From the NCBI GenBank assembly GCA_024802545.1, contig CP103416.1:558001-622000 (forward strand): 64,000 nucleotides of DNA, in the 5' to 3' direction. A program made the translations under genes and the position numbers. Below the pieces are notes generated by a model. It saw only the letters and a list, made by a program, of their open reading frames with translations, had not been told where the DNA came from and did no database searches. Shown here piece by piece: positions 42,253 to 53,608 of the stretch (position 1 is the stretch's first letter; every line of letters begins with the position of its first letter). Origin of the DNA: SAR92 clade bacterium H455 (GTDB lineage: Bacteria; Pseudomonadota; Gammaproteobacteria; Pseudomonadales; Porticoccaceae).

Positions 42253-45200
42253 GCCAGAAAATGAGCTGGGCATTAAGAGCTTCGGCCTGATAGGTTGGTT
42301 CACGAAAAATCCGGTGGCCGCTAACTTACTCATGATCCTAGTGATTTTCGCTGGATTAATCTCCGCTCTCACTATCAGTAAAAATATGTTCCCCGTCGGT
42401 GATCTCGATCAAATTTCAATTTCCGCAGTCTATCCCGGAGCAGCGCCGGTTGAGGTGGAAAAGGGCGTTATTCTGCCTATTGAGGCGGCGCTTCAGGGAC
42501 TCAAGGGCATCAAAAAAATTAACTCCACTGCAGGTCGAGATATGGCCAGCATCAATCTTGAAATCGAGAGCAATGAAGATATTCAAGAAGTCATGTCTCA
42601 GGTTGAAAACCGTATAGATGGCATAGTCAATTTCCCCGATGATCTTGAGAGGCCGACAGTGACTCGCGCCACTATGGATGAGGCCCGTTGGATAATGGGC
42701 ATAGCGGTCTACGGGGATATGGATGAGCGCACGCGCAAGGTTTTGGGGCAGGAGATGCGCGACGAGCTGCTGTTATTTCCAGAGATAAAAAGGCTTATTT
42801 TGTGGGGTGCTGATCCCTATGAGATTTCCATTGAGGTGCAGGAGGATCGACTCCGCGAATACAATTTAACCCTCAATGAAGTAGCTCAGGTATTGCGCAA
42901 CTCATCGTTGGATTTGCCCGCGGGAATGATTCGTAGCGCTGAGGGCAATGTGTTGGTTCGCACTCAGGGCAAGGCTTACACTGGTGAAAGCTTTGCCAAA
43001 ATAGTGTTGCGCAGTCAGCCCGATGGCACCAAATTACTGCTCAGTGATGTGGCCTCTATTCGGGATGGCTTTGCTGAATCCAATACCCTGGTGCGCTTTG
43101 ATGGCCAGAGCGCTTTTAATCTAGGTGTATTTGCTGTGGAAGATCAAGATATCCTGACCATCAGTAATGTCGTGAAGCAATATATTAAGGACAAGCGCAA
43201 AACCCTGCCCGAGGGATTGCAGATAGCCGAGTTCTTTGACACGTCCTTTCACCTCCGTGGGCGTCTCAATATGATGCTGGAAAACCTGGCTCTGGGTGCG
43301 GTTTTGGTGGCCATTGTGCTGGGGTTGTTTTTGAACCTGCATGTGGCAGGTTGGGTGATGCTGGGTATCCCGGTAAGTTTTCTGGGAGCCTTTTGGTTAA
43401 TGCCGGTTAATCCCTATCCTGTGGATATTAACGTCCTGAGTTTGTTCGCTTTTATCATGGTGCTGGGGATTGTGGTGGATGACGCCATTGTTATAGGCGA
43501 GAGTATTTTTAGCGAAGCGAAAAAGGAGTTTAAAGCTACCTCAGCGAGCACTTATAAAGCGTCTGTCGCGACGGTAATTGCTGGGACCAAAAAGGTCGCC
43601 ACCCCTTCAACCATTGGCGTGCTCACCACCATGGCGGCCTTTGCGCCAATCTTATTCGTTGGCGGTGCAGCGGCACCCTTTTTTGAATCTATCGCTGTAG
43701 TGGTCATTCTCTGCCTGCTGTTTTCGCTGATTGAATCCAAGCTGATCCTGCCTGCGCATTTAGTGGGTCTAGAGCTGGGGAGACCGATTAAACCACGAAT
43801 GGCCTTTATTGAGCGCTGGCAGAAGACTATCAGTGCTGGGCTCAGCGGGTTTGTTGAAAACCGCTACCTGCCTTTTTTAAAGCGCTGCCTGCATCATCGT
43901 TACGCGACCTTGGCCGGCTTTTTAGCCCTGCTGATTATTTCGATCAGTGCGGTTAACAGCGGCATAGCTCGATTTGAATTCTTTCCCAATGTGCCCGGTG
44001 ATGGTGTGCAGGCGCAAATTATTATGCAAGACGGCACATCAGTGGAAAATTTGCAGGAGACTTTGGCTCGTGTGGAAGCCGCGGCCTATGAGGTTGATGC
44101 GGAGTATCGCAGCAGTCACCCAGGCAGTAAGGGATTGATAGAGCATAGTGTCTTTTATACTGAGTCTGATGTGCAGGCGATGTTTATGCTTTCCCTGACC
44201 CATTCCGAAGATCGTGATCTCGACGGTTTTGAAATCGAAAAACTTTGGCGCGATAAAGTCGGCAACCTACCCAATGTGCGCAAGCAGCGTTATTACGCCG
44301 GTACCAATGTCGGTGGTGGTGCGAAGATTAATCTCACTCTCTCAGGTACAGATCCAGAGCAGCTGACTTTAGCTGGAGCTGCCCTGGCGGAAAAGCTCGG
44401 GCAGTACAACGGTGTTTTTGATATCTATAACTCTCAGGGTGCAGGTGGTCGGGAAATATTGATTGGCCTCAAGCCTAACGCCAGTCAGCTGGGTATTAGC
44501 CTTGGGGATATAGCCCGCCAGGTACGTCAGGCGTTTTATGGTGAAGAGGTGCAGCGTTTACAGCGTGGGCCTGACACCTTAAAGGTCATGGTCCGCTACC
44601 CCATTGAAGAGCGCAGCTCTATTGCCACTCTTGAGAATATGCATATTCGTACTGCCAGCGGCCACGCTATTACTATTGGCGAGGTAGCTGATATTCGCTT
44701 GGGCCTTGGGCTTACCGCTATATCGCGAATTGATCGTGAGCGCACCGTGACTATTACTGCTGATGTAGATGCCAGCAAGTCTCAGAGCGGTGCGGTGATC
44801 GAGGATTTAACCGCAGAATTTATGCCGCAATTATTGGCTCGCTACCCCGGGGTTAAGTTCGGCTTGGGTGGTGCCAGCCAAGAGGAGCAGATTTTAATGC
44901 AGCGGATGATTTTGGGTTTTGTCGCATCGCTGTTTCTTATCTATGGCTTGCTGGCCGTGCCGCTAAAATCCTATGTGCAGCCGTTGGTGATTATGGCGGT
45001 GATTCCCTTTGGCTTTATTGGTGCGGTAGTCGGGCATATTATCTTTGGCGTATCCATCAGTATGCTGTCGATCTTTGGATTGGTGGCTCTGGCTGGGGTG
45101 GTGGTGAATGACAGTTTGATTCTGGTGGAATTTGTTAATCGGGGTCGTGCCGATAATCTGAGTATTGATGACTCACTTATGGGTGCTGGAAGGCAGCGTT

Positions 45201-45427
45201 TTAGAGCAATTTTGCTGACCACCATGACCACATTTGTGGGGCTGCTGCCGATGTTATTTGAAACCAGCACCCAGGCCCAGTTTGTGATTCCCATGGCTCT
45301 GTCTCTGAGTTTTGGTATTGTCTTTGCTACCACTATTACACTGATTTTGATTCCCTGCCTCTATCGGGTTATCTATGATTTGCACGACTCTAAGCGCTTT
45401 ACTAAGCCGGAGTTAGCTACCGATTAA
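42242..45427 (+). CDS. RND family efflux permease
   Basis: About 1061 residues, the normal AcrB-type length. It has the helix 1 start [16 protein letters not shown], a large periplasmic loop, [16 protein letters not shown] with the paired Asp of the proton relay in helix 4, a second loop and the C-terminal six helices with [21 protein letters not shown]. The sequence type is the Gram-negative heavy-substrate group (AcrB/AcrD/AcrF), not CzcA. Substrate unknown. ATG 42242 chosen, with a GTG one codon ahead. Confidence 0.93.
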   Translation: MHNKPENELGIKSFGLIGWFTKNPVAANLLMILVIFAGLISALTISKNMFPVGDLDQISISAVYPGAAPVEVEKGVILPIEAALQGLKGIKKINSTAGRDMASINLEIESNEDIQEVMSQVENRIDGIVNFPDDLERPTVTRATMDEARWIMGIAVYGDMDERTRKVLGQEMRDELLLFPEIKRLILWGADPYEISIEVQEDRLREYNLTLNEVAQVLRNSSLDLPAGMIRSAEGNVLVRTQGKAYTGESFAKIVLRSQPDGTKLLLSDVASIRDGFAESNTLVRFDGQSAFNLGVFAVEDQDILTISNVVKQYIKDKRKTLPEGLQIAEFFDTSFHLRGRLNMMLENLALGAVLVAIVLGLFLNLHVAGWVMLGIPVSFLGAFWLMPVNPYPVDINVLSLFAFIMVLGIVVDDAIVIGESIFSEAKKEFKATSASTYKASVATVIAGTKKVATPSTIGVLTTMAAFAPILFVGGAAAPFFESIAVVVILCLLFSLIESKLILPAHLVGLELGRPIKPRMAFIERWQKTISAGLSGFVENRYLPFLKRCLHHRYATLAGFLALLIISISAVNSGIARFEFFPNVPGDGVQAQIIMQDGTSVENLQETLARVEAAAYEVDAEYRSSHPGSKGLIEHSVFYTESDVQAMFMLSLTHSEDRDLDGFEIEKLWRDKVGNLPNVRKQRYYAGTNVGGGAKINLTLSGTDPEQLTLAGAALAEKLGQYNGVFDIYNSQGAGGREILIGLKPNASQLGISLGDIARQVRQAFYGEEVQRLQRGPDTLKVMVRYPIEERSSIATLENMHIRTASGHAITIGEVADIRLGLGLTAISRIDRERTVTITADVDASKSQSGAVIEDLTAEFMPQLLARYPGVKFGLGGASQEEQILMQRMILGFVASLFLIYGLLAVPLKSYVQPLVIMAVIPFGFIGAVVGHIIFGVSISMLSIFGLVALAGVVVNDSLILVEFVNRGRADNLSIDDSLMGAGRQRFRAILLTTMTTFVGLLPMLFETSTQAQFVIPMALSLSFGIVFATTITLILIPCLYRVIYDLHDSKRFTKPELATD

Positions 45428-45477
45428 TCTGCCTATCCAAGCTATTTGAAAAGTCTGCACAAGGCGGGCTTTGTCGC

Positions 45478-45483
45478 TACAAT
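45478..45483 (+). promoter_or_regulatory. -10 element upstream of ribA
   Basis: TACAAT at 45478-45483 is about 31 bp ahead of the ribA start. The -35 is not obvious. Confidence 0.4.
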
Positions 45484-45513
45484 ACGCGGCTGAATACTAT
45501 CTTGGAGAAAACC

Positions 45514-46110
45514 GTGGCGCTTCGCTTTATCGAATCCTCAAAGTTGCCCACTCGCTGGGGCACTTTTGATATTCATGGTTTTGAAGACCCCTTTAAAGGC
45601 AAAGAGCATATCGCCATCAGCATGGGCGACTGTGCCAGTGACGAGCCCTTACTTGTTCGTATCCACTCCGAGTGTCTGACCGGTGATGCACTGGGCAGTC
45701 TGCGCTGCGACTGTGGCGAACAGCTGCAAGAAGCAATGAAGCGGATTTCTGAAAAGGGCCGCGGCGCGATTCTCTATCTGCGACAAGAGGGTCGAGGTAT
45801 TGGTCTGGTGAATAAAATTCGCGCTTACAATCTTCAGGATCAGGGAGCTGACACTGTGGAAGCCAACGAGCGTTTGGGCTTTGGTGCCGATATGCGTGAT
45901 TATTCTATCTGCGCTTCGATGCTGGAACATTTGGGCGCTACTGAAGTTCGCTTGATGACCAATAATCCTCGCAAAATCGATGCGCTAAAGTCCTTGGGCA
46001 TTAATGTGGTTGAGCGGGAGCCGATTCAGGCCGATAGCAATCCCCATAATGTTCAGTACCTGTCGACTAAGGCGGGTAAGCTGGGACACCTATTTAAGGA
46101 CGAGAAATGA
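45514..46110 (+). CDS. ribA: GTP cyclohydrolase II
   Basis: 198 residues with the full zinc motif [63 protein letters not shown] and [17 protein letters not shown]. It opens the imidazole ring of GTP, the first step of riboflavin synthesis. GTG at 45514 with GGAGA upstream is preferred over the TTG four codons before. This is the functional partner of the degenerate RibBA domain. Overlaps hisF by 4 bases. Confidence 0.95.
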   Translation: MALRFIESSKLPTRWGTFDIHGFEDPFKGKEHIAISMGDCASDEPLLVRIHSECLTGDALGSLRCDCGEQLQEAMKRISEKGRGAILYLRQEGRGIGLVNKIRAYNLQDQGADTVEANERLGFGADMRDYSICASMLEHLGATEVRLMTNNPRKIDALKSLGINVVEREPIQADSNPHNVQYLSTKAGKLGHLFKDEK

Positions 46111-46877
46111 GTCTGGCAAAACGTATTATTCCCTGTTTGGACGTGGACAAAGGCCGCGTGGTAAAAGGCGTGCAGTTTGTCGATATTCGCGATGCCGGCG
46201 ATCCGGTTGAAGTTGCTCGTCGTTATAACGAACAGGGCGCTGACGAAATTACCTTTCTCGATATTACTGCTAGTCATGAAGCGCGGGACACTACGCTGCA
46301 CACGGTTGAGCGTATGGCTGGGCAGGTGTTTATTCCCTTAACGGTTGGCGGTGGTGTGCGTGAATTGCAGGATATTCGCAATCTGTTGAATGCCGGTGCT
46401 GACAAAGTGGCGATCAATTCTGCGGCGATTCACAACCCAGAATTTGTTCGTGAAGCGGCTCAGCGGTTTGGATCTCAGTGCATTGTGGTGGCCATCGACG
46501 CGAAGCAGGTTGAACAGGGCGGCCAGTCCCGCTGGGAGATCTTTACTCACGGTGGACGCAAGCCTACCGGTATTAATGCTATTGCATGGGCAGAGAAAAT
46601 GACTGCCTATGGCGCTGGTGAGATTTTGCTGACGAGCATGGACCGCGATGGGACCAAAAATGGTTTTGATCTGGATCTGACGTCGCGGATCAGCGATGCG
46701 GTGAATGTGCCGGTGATTGCCTCAGGCGGTGTGGGCAATCTGCAGCATCTGGTGGATGGTATTGTTTTGGGTAAGGCCGATGCGGTGTTGGCGGCGAGTA
46801 TTTTTCACTTTGGTGAGCATACGGTGCCTGAGGCGAAGCGCTACATGGCCGAGCGTGGTGTTTCGGTTAGGCTTTGA
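46107..46877 (+). CDS. hisF: imidazole glycerol phosphate synthase, cyclase subunit
   Basis: 256 residues of the (beta-alpha)8 barrel: [22 protein letters not shown] with the catalytic Asp11-type residue, [20 protein letters not shown] and [12 protein letters not shown]. It forms the imidazole ring in histidine synthesis with HisH. The rest of the his operon is not in the window; hisF is coupled by ATGA overlap to ribA instead. Confidence 0.96.
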   Translation: MSLAKRIIPCLDVDKGRVVKGVQFVDIRDAGDPVEVARRYNEQGADEITFLDITASHEARDTTLHTVERMAGQVFIPLTVGGGVRELQDIRNLLNAGADKVAINSAAIHNPEFVREAAQRFGSQCIVVAIDAKQVEQGGQSRWEIFTHGGRKPTGINAIAWAEKMTAYGAGEILLTSMDRDGTKNGFDLDLTSRISDAVNVPVIASGGVGNLQHLVDGIVLGKADAVLAASIFHFGEHTVPEAKRYMAERGVSVRL

Positions 46878-47204
46878 TGGCTCTAAAACAGGTAGATCAT
46901 TCCGACAGAGCGTAGCGACTAGGGGTCTTATTGTTTTTGGCAGGTAGGTTGGGTGCGCATAGGCCCTGGGCATATCTGAATTATTGCAGTATGGCCGTCA
47001 ACCGGATTCTGTTGGCTGTCATTCCGCTAACCAAAAAAACCTGTTATCTCAACCAGTCTGCAGAAGATCCTTCGACTTCATTTAGGCTGACAGCTGAAAT
47101 TGCGGTGCTGAGAAGGGGCAATGTGGCCGAGGCTGAACTTTACAATTTCGCCTATTTTATACCGGCAGAGTGCGGCGAGCTGAAGTTATCTAACTAGATA
47201 AGGT
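46878..47204. other. 327-bp convergent intergenic gap
   Basis: It separates hisF (plus) from the PA4642-family gene (minus). An 88-codon plus-strand frame (46931-47197) crosses it without a ribosome site or family resemblance, and is not called. No terminator hairpin with a T-tract was found. Confidence 0.45.
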
Positions 47205-47501
47205 TTACTTGTCTCCCGCCGCTTTGAGCGCTTCAACATACTTCACACCATGGCCATGCTCAGCGGCAACTTCGGCCATAGTCTTGCCATCCGGATTGGT
47301 TGCATCAAGGTCGTGGCCAGCTTCTTTAAAGAAGTTTAAAAAGGTCACAAAGTTGTCGATATTCATGCCACGATAGGCTTTTTCCAAAAGGTGAAAGTCA
47401 GTGCTTACTCCTGCTGGTGCTTCGTATTCCAGAAAGCTTTTCACGCGCTCATCATCAAAGACTTCGCCGAGGACTTTCTCTTTATCTTTCTTCAGTGACA
47501 T
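47205..47501 (-). CDS. PA4642-family protein
   Basis: 98 residues beginning MSLKKDKEKVLGEVFDDERVKSFLEYEAPAGV and continuing LLEKAYRGMNIDNFVTFLNFF, matching the small PA4642 family of Pseudomonas and relatives. The C-terminus has an ankyrin-like stretch (ATNPDGKTMAEVAAEHGHG). Function unknown. It follows gatB by 16 bp and may share its transcript. Confidence 0.88.
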   Translation of the reverse strand: MSLKKDKEKVLGEVFDDERVKSFLEYEAPAGVSTDFHLLEKAYRGMNIDNFVTFLNFFKEAGHDLDATNPDGKTMAEVAAEHGHGVKYVEALKAAGDK

Positions 47502-47517
47502 GATTTTTCCTAATTCT

Positions 47518-48984
47518 TTACAGTAGTTCGTTAAGCTTTTGAGCCAGTATTTGATTTACCTGTTGGGGATTAGCCTGGCCCTTTGAGGCCTGCATAATTT
47601 TACCCATAAAGCCGCCGAGCTTTTTCTTGCGCTTGGCTTCGTCAGTGTTTATGTAATCATCGACCATGGCTTGATTGGCGGTTAGTACTTCGATAACCAT
47701 TTTTTCCAGGGCACCACTATCGGATACTTGTTTGAGTCCGCGGGCTTCAATAATGTCATCGGCACTGCCTTCGCCAGTCCACATGCCGTCGAATACTTCT
47801 TTGGCCATCTTGCCGCTAATGCTGTTGTCGGCGATTCTAGCCACTAATCCCCCCAGCTGCTCTGCACTGACTGGACTTTTGCCGATATTAAGGTCTTGGC
47901 TGTTCAAGCGTGCGGCCAGTTCACCCATGGTCCAGTTGGCGGTCAATTTAGCATTGCTGGATTTCTCTGCGGCAATTTCAAAATAGGCGGCCATAGGGGC
48001 GTCGCTGCCAATCACTGCAGCGTCATAATCGGATAAACCATATTGCTCAATAAAGCGCGTCTGTCTAGCATCCGGCAGTTCTGGCAGATTGCGGCGCAGT
48101 TCTTCGATGGTTTCATCACTGACAATTACAGGCAATAGATCGGGGCAGGGGAAGTAGCGATAGTCGTTAGCTTCCTCTTTGCTGCGCATGGGGCGGGCGA
48201 CTTTGGTGTCGCCGTTATACAGGCGGGTTTCCTGTATAACGGTGCCGCCATCTTCGATCAGATCAATCTGACGCTCAACTTCTTTGACGATAGCCTCTTC
48301 CATAAACTTATAGGAATTGAGGTTTTTAGTTTCGGTTCTAGTGCCCAACTCAGTCGAGCCCTTGGGGCGCACAGAGACGTTGACGTCAAAGCGCATACTG
48401 CCCTGAGACATCTCGCCGTCGCAGATGCCGATTGACGTCACAATACTGTGGAGTTTTTTGGCAAAGGCGATGGCTTCTTCGGCATTGCTCATATCCGGCT
48501 CTGAGACAATTTCGATCAGCGGGGTGCCGGCACGATTTAGATCAATACCAGACACACCGTGGCGGAAGCCCCCTTCATGGAGTGACTTGCCGGCATCTTC
48601 TTCCAGGTGAGCATGGTGGATGCGCACGTTTTTAGTACTGCCATCGGCCAGTTTAATTTCAACATTGCCGCGACCCACTATGGGCTTTTCCAGCTGTGTG
48701 GTCTGGTAGCCTTTGGGGGAGTCGGGGTAGAAATAATTCTTACGCTCGAAAGCGGACTCTTTGCCAATCTCGGCATCAATCGCCAAACCAAACATCACTG
48801 CATAGTGCACCGCCTGCTTGTTGAGTACTGGCAGGGTGCCGGGCATGGCCAGATCGATGGCACAGGCCTGAGTGTTGGCTTCGGCACCAAAAGCGGTACT
48901 GGCGCCAGAGAAAATTTTGGTTTTGGTGGCTAACTGTACATGCACTTCGAGGCCGATAACGGTTTCCCAACCTGAGTAACTCAT
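47518..48984 (-). CDS. gatB: Asp/Glu-tRNA amidotransferase subunit B
   Basis: 488 residues from [51 protein letters not shown] and [12 protein letters not shown] are GatB signatures, and the C-terminal helical domain is present. It binds tRNA and phosphorylates the misacylated amino acid. The ATG at 48984 shares one base with the gatA stop; the frame extends to 49017 but those residues overlap gatA and are not GatB. Confidence 0.96.
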   Translation of the reverse strand: MSYSGWETVIGLEVHVQLATKTKIFSGASTAFGAEANTQACAIDLAMPGTLPVLNKQAVHYAVMFGLAIDAEIGKESAFERKNYFYPDSPKGYQTTQLEKPIVGRGNVEIKLADGSTKNVRIHHAHLEEDAGKSLHEGGFRHGVSGIDLNRAGTPLIEIVSEPDMSNAEEAIAFAKKLHSIVTSIGICDGEMSQGSMRFDVNVSVRPKGSTELGTRTETKNLNSYKFMEEAIVKEVERQIDLIEDGGTVIQETRLYNGDTKVARPMRSKEEANDYRYFPCPDLLPVIVSDETIEELRRNLPELPDARQTRFIEQYGLSDYDAAVIGSDAPMAAYFEIAAEKSSNAKLTANWTMGELAARLNSQDLNIGKSPVSAEQLGGLVARIADNSISGKMAKEVFDGMWTGEGSADDIIEARGLKQVSDSGALEKMVIEVLTANQAMVDDYINTDEAKRKKKLGGFMGKIMQASKGQANPQQVNQILAQKLNELL

Positions 48985-50438
48985 TAGGCAGCTCCCTCTG
49001 GGGTTAGACTGTGCCACTGGGTGGCTTGCTGGTACTGATGGGCGATATTTAACATGCGCGCCTCATCGAAATAGTTGCCGATAATTTGCAGACCAACGGG
49101 TTTTTTATCAACCAGGCCGCAGGGTACTGACATGCCAGGAAGGCCCGCCAGATTGGTAGCTACGGTGTAGATATCTTCCAGATACATGGCCACGGGGTCG
49201 TCTCCCTTGGAACCAAATTTAAACGCTGGTGATGGAGTGGTGGGACCCATAATCACATCGACCTGCTCAAAGGCTTTTTCAAAATCTTGCTGAATCAGCT
49301 GGCGCACTTGCTGAGCTTTGCCATAGTAAGCGTCGTAGTAACCGGCCGACAGGCAGTAGGTGCCAATTAGGATGCGATGTTTCACTTCGTCGCCAAAGCC
49401 TTCGGCTCTGGTGCGGGTATACAAATCATTGAGGTCTTTGGGGTCTTCGCAGCGGTAGCCGTAACGAACACCGTCAAAGCGGGTCAGGTTGGTTGAGGCT
49501 TCAGCTGGTGCAATGACGTAGTAGGCAGGTACTGACAGGCCAGTATTGGGTAGGCTTATATCAACCAGTTCTGCGCCCTGAGCTTCATATTCTGCCAGAG
49601 CAGCGCGCACGGCTTTTTCAGTATCTGGATCCAGCCCCGCGGAAAAATATTCCCTGGGCACACCAATTTTCAAATCTTTGATACTGTCGCCTAAGGTGGC
49701 GCCGTAATCCGGTACTTCACGATCGATACAGGTGGAGTCTTTGTCGTCGTAACTGGCCATGCAGTTGAGCAATATGGCGCAGTCTTCGGCAGTGCGAGCC
49801 ATGGGGCCGCCCTGATCCAAACTCGAGGCAAAGGCAATCATGCCCCAGCGTGAGACCCGACCATAAGTCGGTTTTAAGCCGGTGATTCCACAGAGCGCGG
49901 CAGGCTGACGGATCGAGCCGCCGGTATCGGTTGCGGTTGCGCCAGGCGCTAAGCGTGCTGCAACTGCTGCGGCAGAACCACCGGAGGAACCGCCGGGAAC
50001 TGAATCGCTGGCCCAGGGGTTTTTTACTGGTCCATAGAAGCTGGTCTCATTGGATGAGCCCATAGCGAACTCATCCATATTGGTTTTACCCAAGACTACG
50101 GCGCCGGCCTGTTCGAAATTTTTCACCACTGTGGCATTGTAGGGGGGGATAAAGTTATCCAACATTTTCGAGCCACAGCTGGTGCGGACACCATTGGTGC
50201 AGAAAATATCTTTGTGCAGTATGGGTACACCGCAGAGGGCTGGGGCATTGCCTGCAGCCAGTCTTTTGTCAGCAGCGGCAGCGGCTTTTAGAGCCTGATC
50301 TGCAGTCACCGTAATTACGGCGTTGTAGTTGGCGTCTAACTTGGCGATGCGTGCCAAAAAGTGCTGAGTCAGTTCAACGCTGGAAAATTCTTTGCCCTGC
50401 AGCCCTTTGACAAGCTCGGCGATAGTGAGGTTATGCAT
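48984..50438 (-). CDS. gatA: Asp/Glu-tRNA amidotransferase subunit A
   Basis: 484 residues of the amidase-signature family. The Ser-cisSer-Lys triad is Lys76 (VPILHKDIF), Ser151 (GGSSGGS) and Ser175 ([11 protein letters not shown]). It releases ammonia from glutamine for transamidation of Glu-tRNAGln or Asp-tRNAAsn. Second gene of gatCAB, 11 bp after gatC. Confidence 0.97.
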   Translation of the reverse strand: MHNLTIAELVKGLQGKEFSSVELTQHFLARIAKLDANYNAVITVTADQALKAAAAADKRLAAGNAPALCGVPILHKDIFCTNGVRTSCGSKMLDNFIPPYNATVVKNFEQAGAVVLGKTNMDEFAMGSSNETSFYGPVKNPWASDSVPGGSSGGSAAAVAARLAPGATATDTGGSIRQPAALCGITGLKPTYGRVSRWGMIAFASSLDQGGPMARTAEDCAILLNCMASYDDKDSTCIDREVPDYGATLGDSIKDLKIGVPREYFSAGLDPDTEKAVRAALAEYEAQGAELVDISLPNTGLSVPAYYVIAPAEASTNLTRFDGVRYGYRCEDPKDLNDLYTRTRAEGFGDEVKHRILIGTYCLSAGYYDAYYGKAQQVRQLIQQDFEKAFEQVDVIMGPTTPSPAFKFGSKGDDPVAMYLEDIYTVATNLAGLPGMSVPCGLVDKKPVGLQIIGNYFDEARMLNIAHQYQQATQWHSLTPEGAA

Positions 50439-50449
50439 GGGGGACCTGT

Positions 50450-50737
50450 TTATTCTATGACTTTGGGCACTAGAAACAGCCCTTCTTCTGTGTCTGGTGC
50501 GATTGCCTGAAAGGCTTCGCGCTGATTGATCTCGCTGACCTCGTCTTCACGCAGGCGCTGAGTGGCTTTCATGGGATGTGACATGGCCTCGACACCATCG
50601 GTATTGACAGCTTGTAGTTGATCCACCAGTTCGAGAACGCTACTCAGTCGCTGTGACACTTCGGTGATAGTGTCTTCGCCGATGGCGATGCGGGATAACG
50701 TGGCTAGTTTTTCGATTTCTTGTCGTTCGATACTCAT
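50450..50737 (-). CDS. gatC: Asp/Glu-tRNA amidotransferase subunit C
   Basis: 95 residues with [39 protein letters not shown] and LREDEVSE, the GatC pattern. It holds GatA and GatB together. Divergent from mreB, as in many gammaproteobacteria. Confidence 0.96.
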   Translation of the reverse strand: MSIERQEIEKLATLSRIAIGEDTITEVSQRLSSVLELVDQLQAVNTDGVEAMSHPMKATQRLREDEVSEINQREAFQAIAPDTEEGLFLVPKVIE

Positions 50738-51061
50738 TAAAATAATCCATCTGTCAGCGGTGGCTTGTGGGAGGTCTGCCGCGCCTTTTAGAAAGGCCGT
50801 AAGGTACCATGAATGGTCTCGTCAGGTTAAGGGGGCTGGATTGATTAAAGGCTTATTTGTCAGGGTTTTAAGCCAGTTTTTTATGAATCACAGTAACTTT
50901 AGGCAGGATTGGCTAGAATCCTATAAAAATACGCCGAATGATTCAGTGAGCGCTTGCTCTGGCACTCTGCCACTGTTAAATTTAGGCCATTATTTTGCAG
51001 CGGCATGCTGCTGCCTCAAAGGCTTAGTTCGAGGAGCCGAATTTTAAGGAAATATAACGAG
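50738..51061. other. 324-bp divergent promoter region between gatC and mreB
   Basis: It must hold both promoters. TATAAA at about 50920-50925 is a candidate -10 for mreB, without a good -35. No gene or RNA is evident. The ribosome site AAGGA lies 12 bases before the mreB ATG. Confidence 0.45.
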
Positions 51062-52096
51062 ATGTTTAAGAAACTCCGCGGCTTTTTCTCCAGTGATCTG
51101 TCAATCGACCTTGGAACTGCAAATACACTTATCTATGTTCGCGAGGAAGGTATAGTCCTCAATGAACCCTCAGTTGTCGCTATTCGCCAACATCTCGGGC
51201 AAAAAATTATCGAAGCCGTGGGGGTCGATGCCAAGCGCATGTTGGGTCGCACGCCAGGCAACATTACCGCTATTCGTCCACTGAAAGACGGTGTTATCGC
51301 TGATTTTCAGGTCACCGAAAAGATGCTCCAGCACTTTATTAAAAAGGTCCATGCGTCGAGCTTTGTTCCCCCTAGTCCTCGCGTTCTTATCTGTGTGCCC
51401 TGCATGGCCACGGAAGTGGAGAAGCGTGCAATTAAAGAGTCGGCCTACAGTGCCGGTGCTCGCGAAGTTTACCTAATTGAAGAGCCAATGGCTGCGGCGA
51501 TCGGCGCTGGTATGCCGGTTGGAGAAGCCGTAGGTTCGATGGTTGTGGATATTGGTGGCGGTACTACTGAGATTGCCATTTTGTCACTCAATGGTGTGGT
51601 GTTTTCTGATTCTGTGCGCATTGGTGGCGATCGCTTTGATGAGTCGATTGTTAATTTTGTACGACGCAAATATGGCAGCGTAATTGGTGACAGCACCGCT
51701 GAACGTATCAAGATGGAAATCGGCGGCGCTTATCTTAGCAAAGAGGTTCGTGAAATTGATGTTCGCGGCCGCAACCTGGCCGAAGGTGTTCCGAAAAGCT
51801 TTACCCTGAATAGCGATGAAATTCTTGAATCGCTGCAAGAGCCTCTGGCCGGCATTGTCCAGGCAGTCAAACGCGTGCTCGAGCAGTCGCCGCCAGAGCT
51901 GGCGTCGGATATTGCCGAAACCGGCATTGTTTTGACCGGTGGTGGTTCTATGCTGCGCGATTTAGATCGCCTGCTCACAGCTGAGACTGGTCTGCCAGTT
52001 ATTCTCGCTGAAGATCCACTCACCTGTGTTGCCCGCGGTGGGGGTGTGGCGCTCGAGATGATGGATAGCAATAAATTAAATTCGTTAACTTTCTAA
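51062..52096 (+). CDS. mreB: rod shape-determining protein MreB
   Basis: A 344-residue actin fold. It has the amphipathic start [45 protein letters not shown] (phosphate 2) and [18 protein letters not shown] (adenosine motif). It directs side-wall peptidoglycan synthesis. The upstream frame (to 50954) is not MreB-like, so ATG 51062 was chosen. Confidence 0.97.
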   Translation: MFKKLRGFFSSDLSIDLGTANTLIYVREEGIVLNEPSVVAIRQHLGQKIIEAVGVDAKRMLGRTPGNITAIRPLKDGVIADFQVTEKMLQHFIKKVHASSFVPPSPRVLICVPCMATEVEKRAIKESAYSAGAREVYLIEEPMAAAIGAGMPVGEAVGSMVVDIGGGTTEIAILSLNGVVFSDSVRIGGDRFDESIVNFVRRKYGSVIGDSTAERIKMEIGGAYLSKEVREIDVRGRNLAEGVPKSFTLNSDEILESLQEPLAGIVQAVKRVLEQSPPELASDIAETGIVLTGGGSMLRDLDRLLTAETGLPVILAEDPLTCVARGGGVALEMMDSNKLNSLTF

Positions 52097-52167
52097 GCTT
52101 GGGCGGTCGCCTGCGGCGCCCTAGTTCCTTAGTCCCTCTAGAGGTCTAGGTGTCTGCTTTTTTTGTG

Positions 52168-52257
52168 GGCTATCTGCCAGCGCTGAGCTGTTAATTGGCT
52201 CAGGGCTGCCTACTTGCTCAGGGCTGTTAACTGGCCCATGGCTGTTTAGTTGTTCAA
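52168..52257. repeat. five imperfect 18-bp tandem repeats between mreB and mreC
   Basis: Units start at 52168, 52186, 52204, 52222 and 52240; most begin GGCTG and contain CTCAG or CCAT-like ends. They lie directly ahead of the mreC ribosome site, in the mreB-mreC transcript. Confidence 0.7.
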
Positions 52258-52277
52258 AGATATTCAGGAGAGGGTTT

Positions 52278-53123
52278 ATGACAAACGTATTTAACAAATC
52301 ATCTTCTCTCCTGAGAAAGTTTCTTGTAGTTTCTCTGCTTGCCGTCTTGCTGATGATCATCGATAGCTTCACCCCATGGCTGAAACCTGCCTACAGTGCT
52401 GCTGATAATTTTGTCCGCCCTCTTTATTGGATTGCCAATATCCCACTGCGTGTTCAGGAGTGGAGTGCCAATAGCGTGACGCCGCGCTCTGAAATCGAGA
52501 GCGACAATCTGCGCCTCACTAAAGAGAGTCTTATCTATCATGGCCAGTTGCAGCGCATGTCTGACCTGGCCGCCGAAAATATGCGCCTGCGTCGTCTGCT
52601 CAATGCCACTGAGTTAGTCCAGGACAGCGTCTTAGTCACTGAAGTGATCGGCGTGTCGGCTAATCCTCTGCGGCATACTCTAACCATTGATCGCGGCACT
52701 GCAGATGGTGTGTTTGTCGGCCAGCCGCTGCTTGATGCCGAGGGTTTGATGGGGCAGATTATTGGGGTGCACAAACGCCATAGTACAGCGCTGCTGATCA
52801 CCGACAGTAGTCATGCGCTGCCAGTGCAGGTGTTGCGCAACGGGCTGCGCTCGATTGCTGAGGGCAGTGCTGACTACAATCGGTTGAATCTTAAGTTTGT
52901 CTCGCCCACTGCAGATATTCGCGAAGGTGACAAATTGGTTAGTTCGGGTCTCGGCGGGCTCTATCCCGCGGGCTATCCGGTTGGCACAGTTCTGAGTATT
53001 GTTACCAAGCCCGGCGATAACTTTCTTGAGATTGATATTGATCCCTCTGCTGAGATCGATCGCAGTCGCCACCTATTGCTACTCTATACCTCCCGCGACA
53101 ACACTGCGGACGCGGTTGAATAA
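52278..53123 (+). CDS. mreC: rod shape-determining protein MreC
   Basis: 281 residues with one N-terminal membrane helix (about 14-31), a coiled coil (75-105) and the periplasmic beta domains with ANPLRHTLTIDRGTADGVFVGQPLLDAEGLMGQI and LVSSGLGGLYPAGYPVG. It is the periplasmic scaffold for the elongasome. mreD follows with a one-base stop/start overlap. Confidence 0.96.
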   Translation: MTNVFNKSSSLLRKFLVVSLLAVLLMIIDSFTPWLKPAYSAADNFVRPLYWIANIPLRVQEWSANSVTPRSEIESDNLRLTKESLIYHGQLQRMSDLAAENMRLRRLLNATELVQDSVLVTEVIGVSANPLRHTLTIDRGTADGVFVGQPLLDAEGLMGQIIGVHKRHSTALLITDSSHALPVQVLRNGLRSIAEGSADYNRLNLKFVSPTADIREGDKLVSSGLGGLYPAGYPVGTVLSIVTKPGDNFLEIDIDPSAEIDRSRHLLLLYTSRDNTADAVE

Positions 53124-53599
53124 TGCAGTCTGACAACCGTGGCATTGCCGTTTGTCTGACGCTTATTCTTGCCGTGGTTCTCACTTTGATGCCTCTAAGT
53201 GGTGATTGGATTGTCTGGAAGCCTAACTTTCTATTGCTTGTGGTTATGGCTTGGGTGATGCGTTGGCCCAATGGCGTGGGCATTTTTTTTGCCGCGTCAG
53301 TTGGACTGTTGGCAGATCTCCTGTTGCGTATGAGCCCAGGTCATTCGATGATTGTCTTTGCTCTCTGCGCTGGCGCGCTGTCATTGGTTAGCCGTTGGGC
53401 AAAATATCTTTCGATGCTACAGCGCACGCTGTTGATGGCTCTGATAATTACTCTGGTTGCTGTGCTCGAGGCGAGCATTTTTATCGTTTACGGTCTTCCT
53501 TCAGGTATAGAGCATTTGCCGATGAAAATTCTCCTGTCGATAATGGTTTGGCCATTTATTGATCTCTCGGTTGCCCGCTTGCAACCAAACCGAGGTTGA
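53123..53599 (+). CDS. mreD: rod shape-determining protein MreD
   Basis: 158 residues, five to six hydrophobic helices, with PNFLLLVVMAWVMRWPNGVGIFFAASVGLLADLL and PFIDLSVARL. It completes MreBCD at the inner membrane. Start overlaps the mreC stop (TAATG). Confidence 0.94.
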   Translation: MQSDNRGIAVCLTLILAVVLTLMPLSGDWIVWKPNFLLLVVMAWVMRWPNGVGIFFAASVGLLADLLLRMSPGHSMIVFALCAGALSLVSRWAKYLSMLQRTLLMALIITLVAVLEASIFIVYGLPSGIEHLPMKILLSIMVWPFIDLSVARLQPNRG

Positions 53600-53608
53600 A
53601 GCCTATTC

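Noticed and set aside
46931-47197. 88-codon plus-strand frame after hisF
   Set aside because: No ribosome site, no recognised family and a mixed composition; treated as intergenic.
52121-52372. Minus-strand frame with repeated SPE/NS residues over the mreC leader
   Set aside because: The repetition comes from the 18-bp DNA repeats, and the frame runs into the mreC start; no support as a gene.
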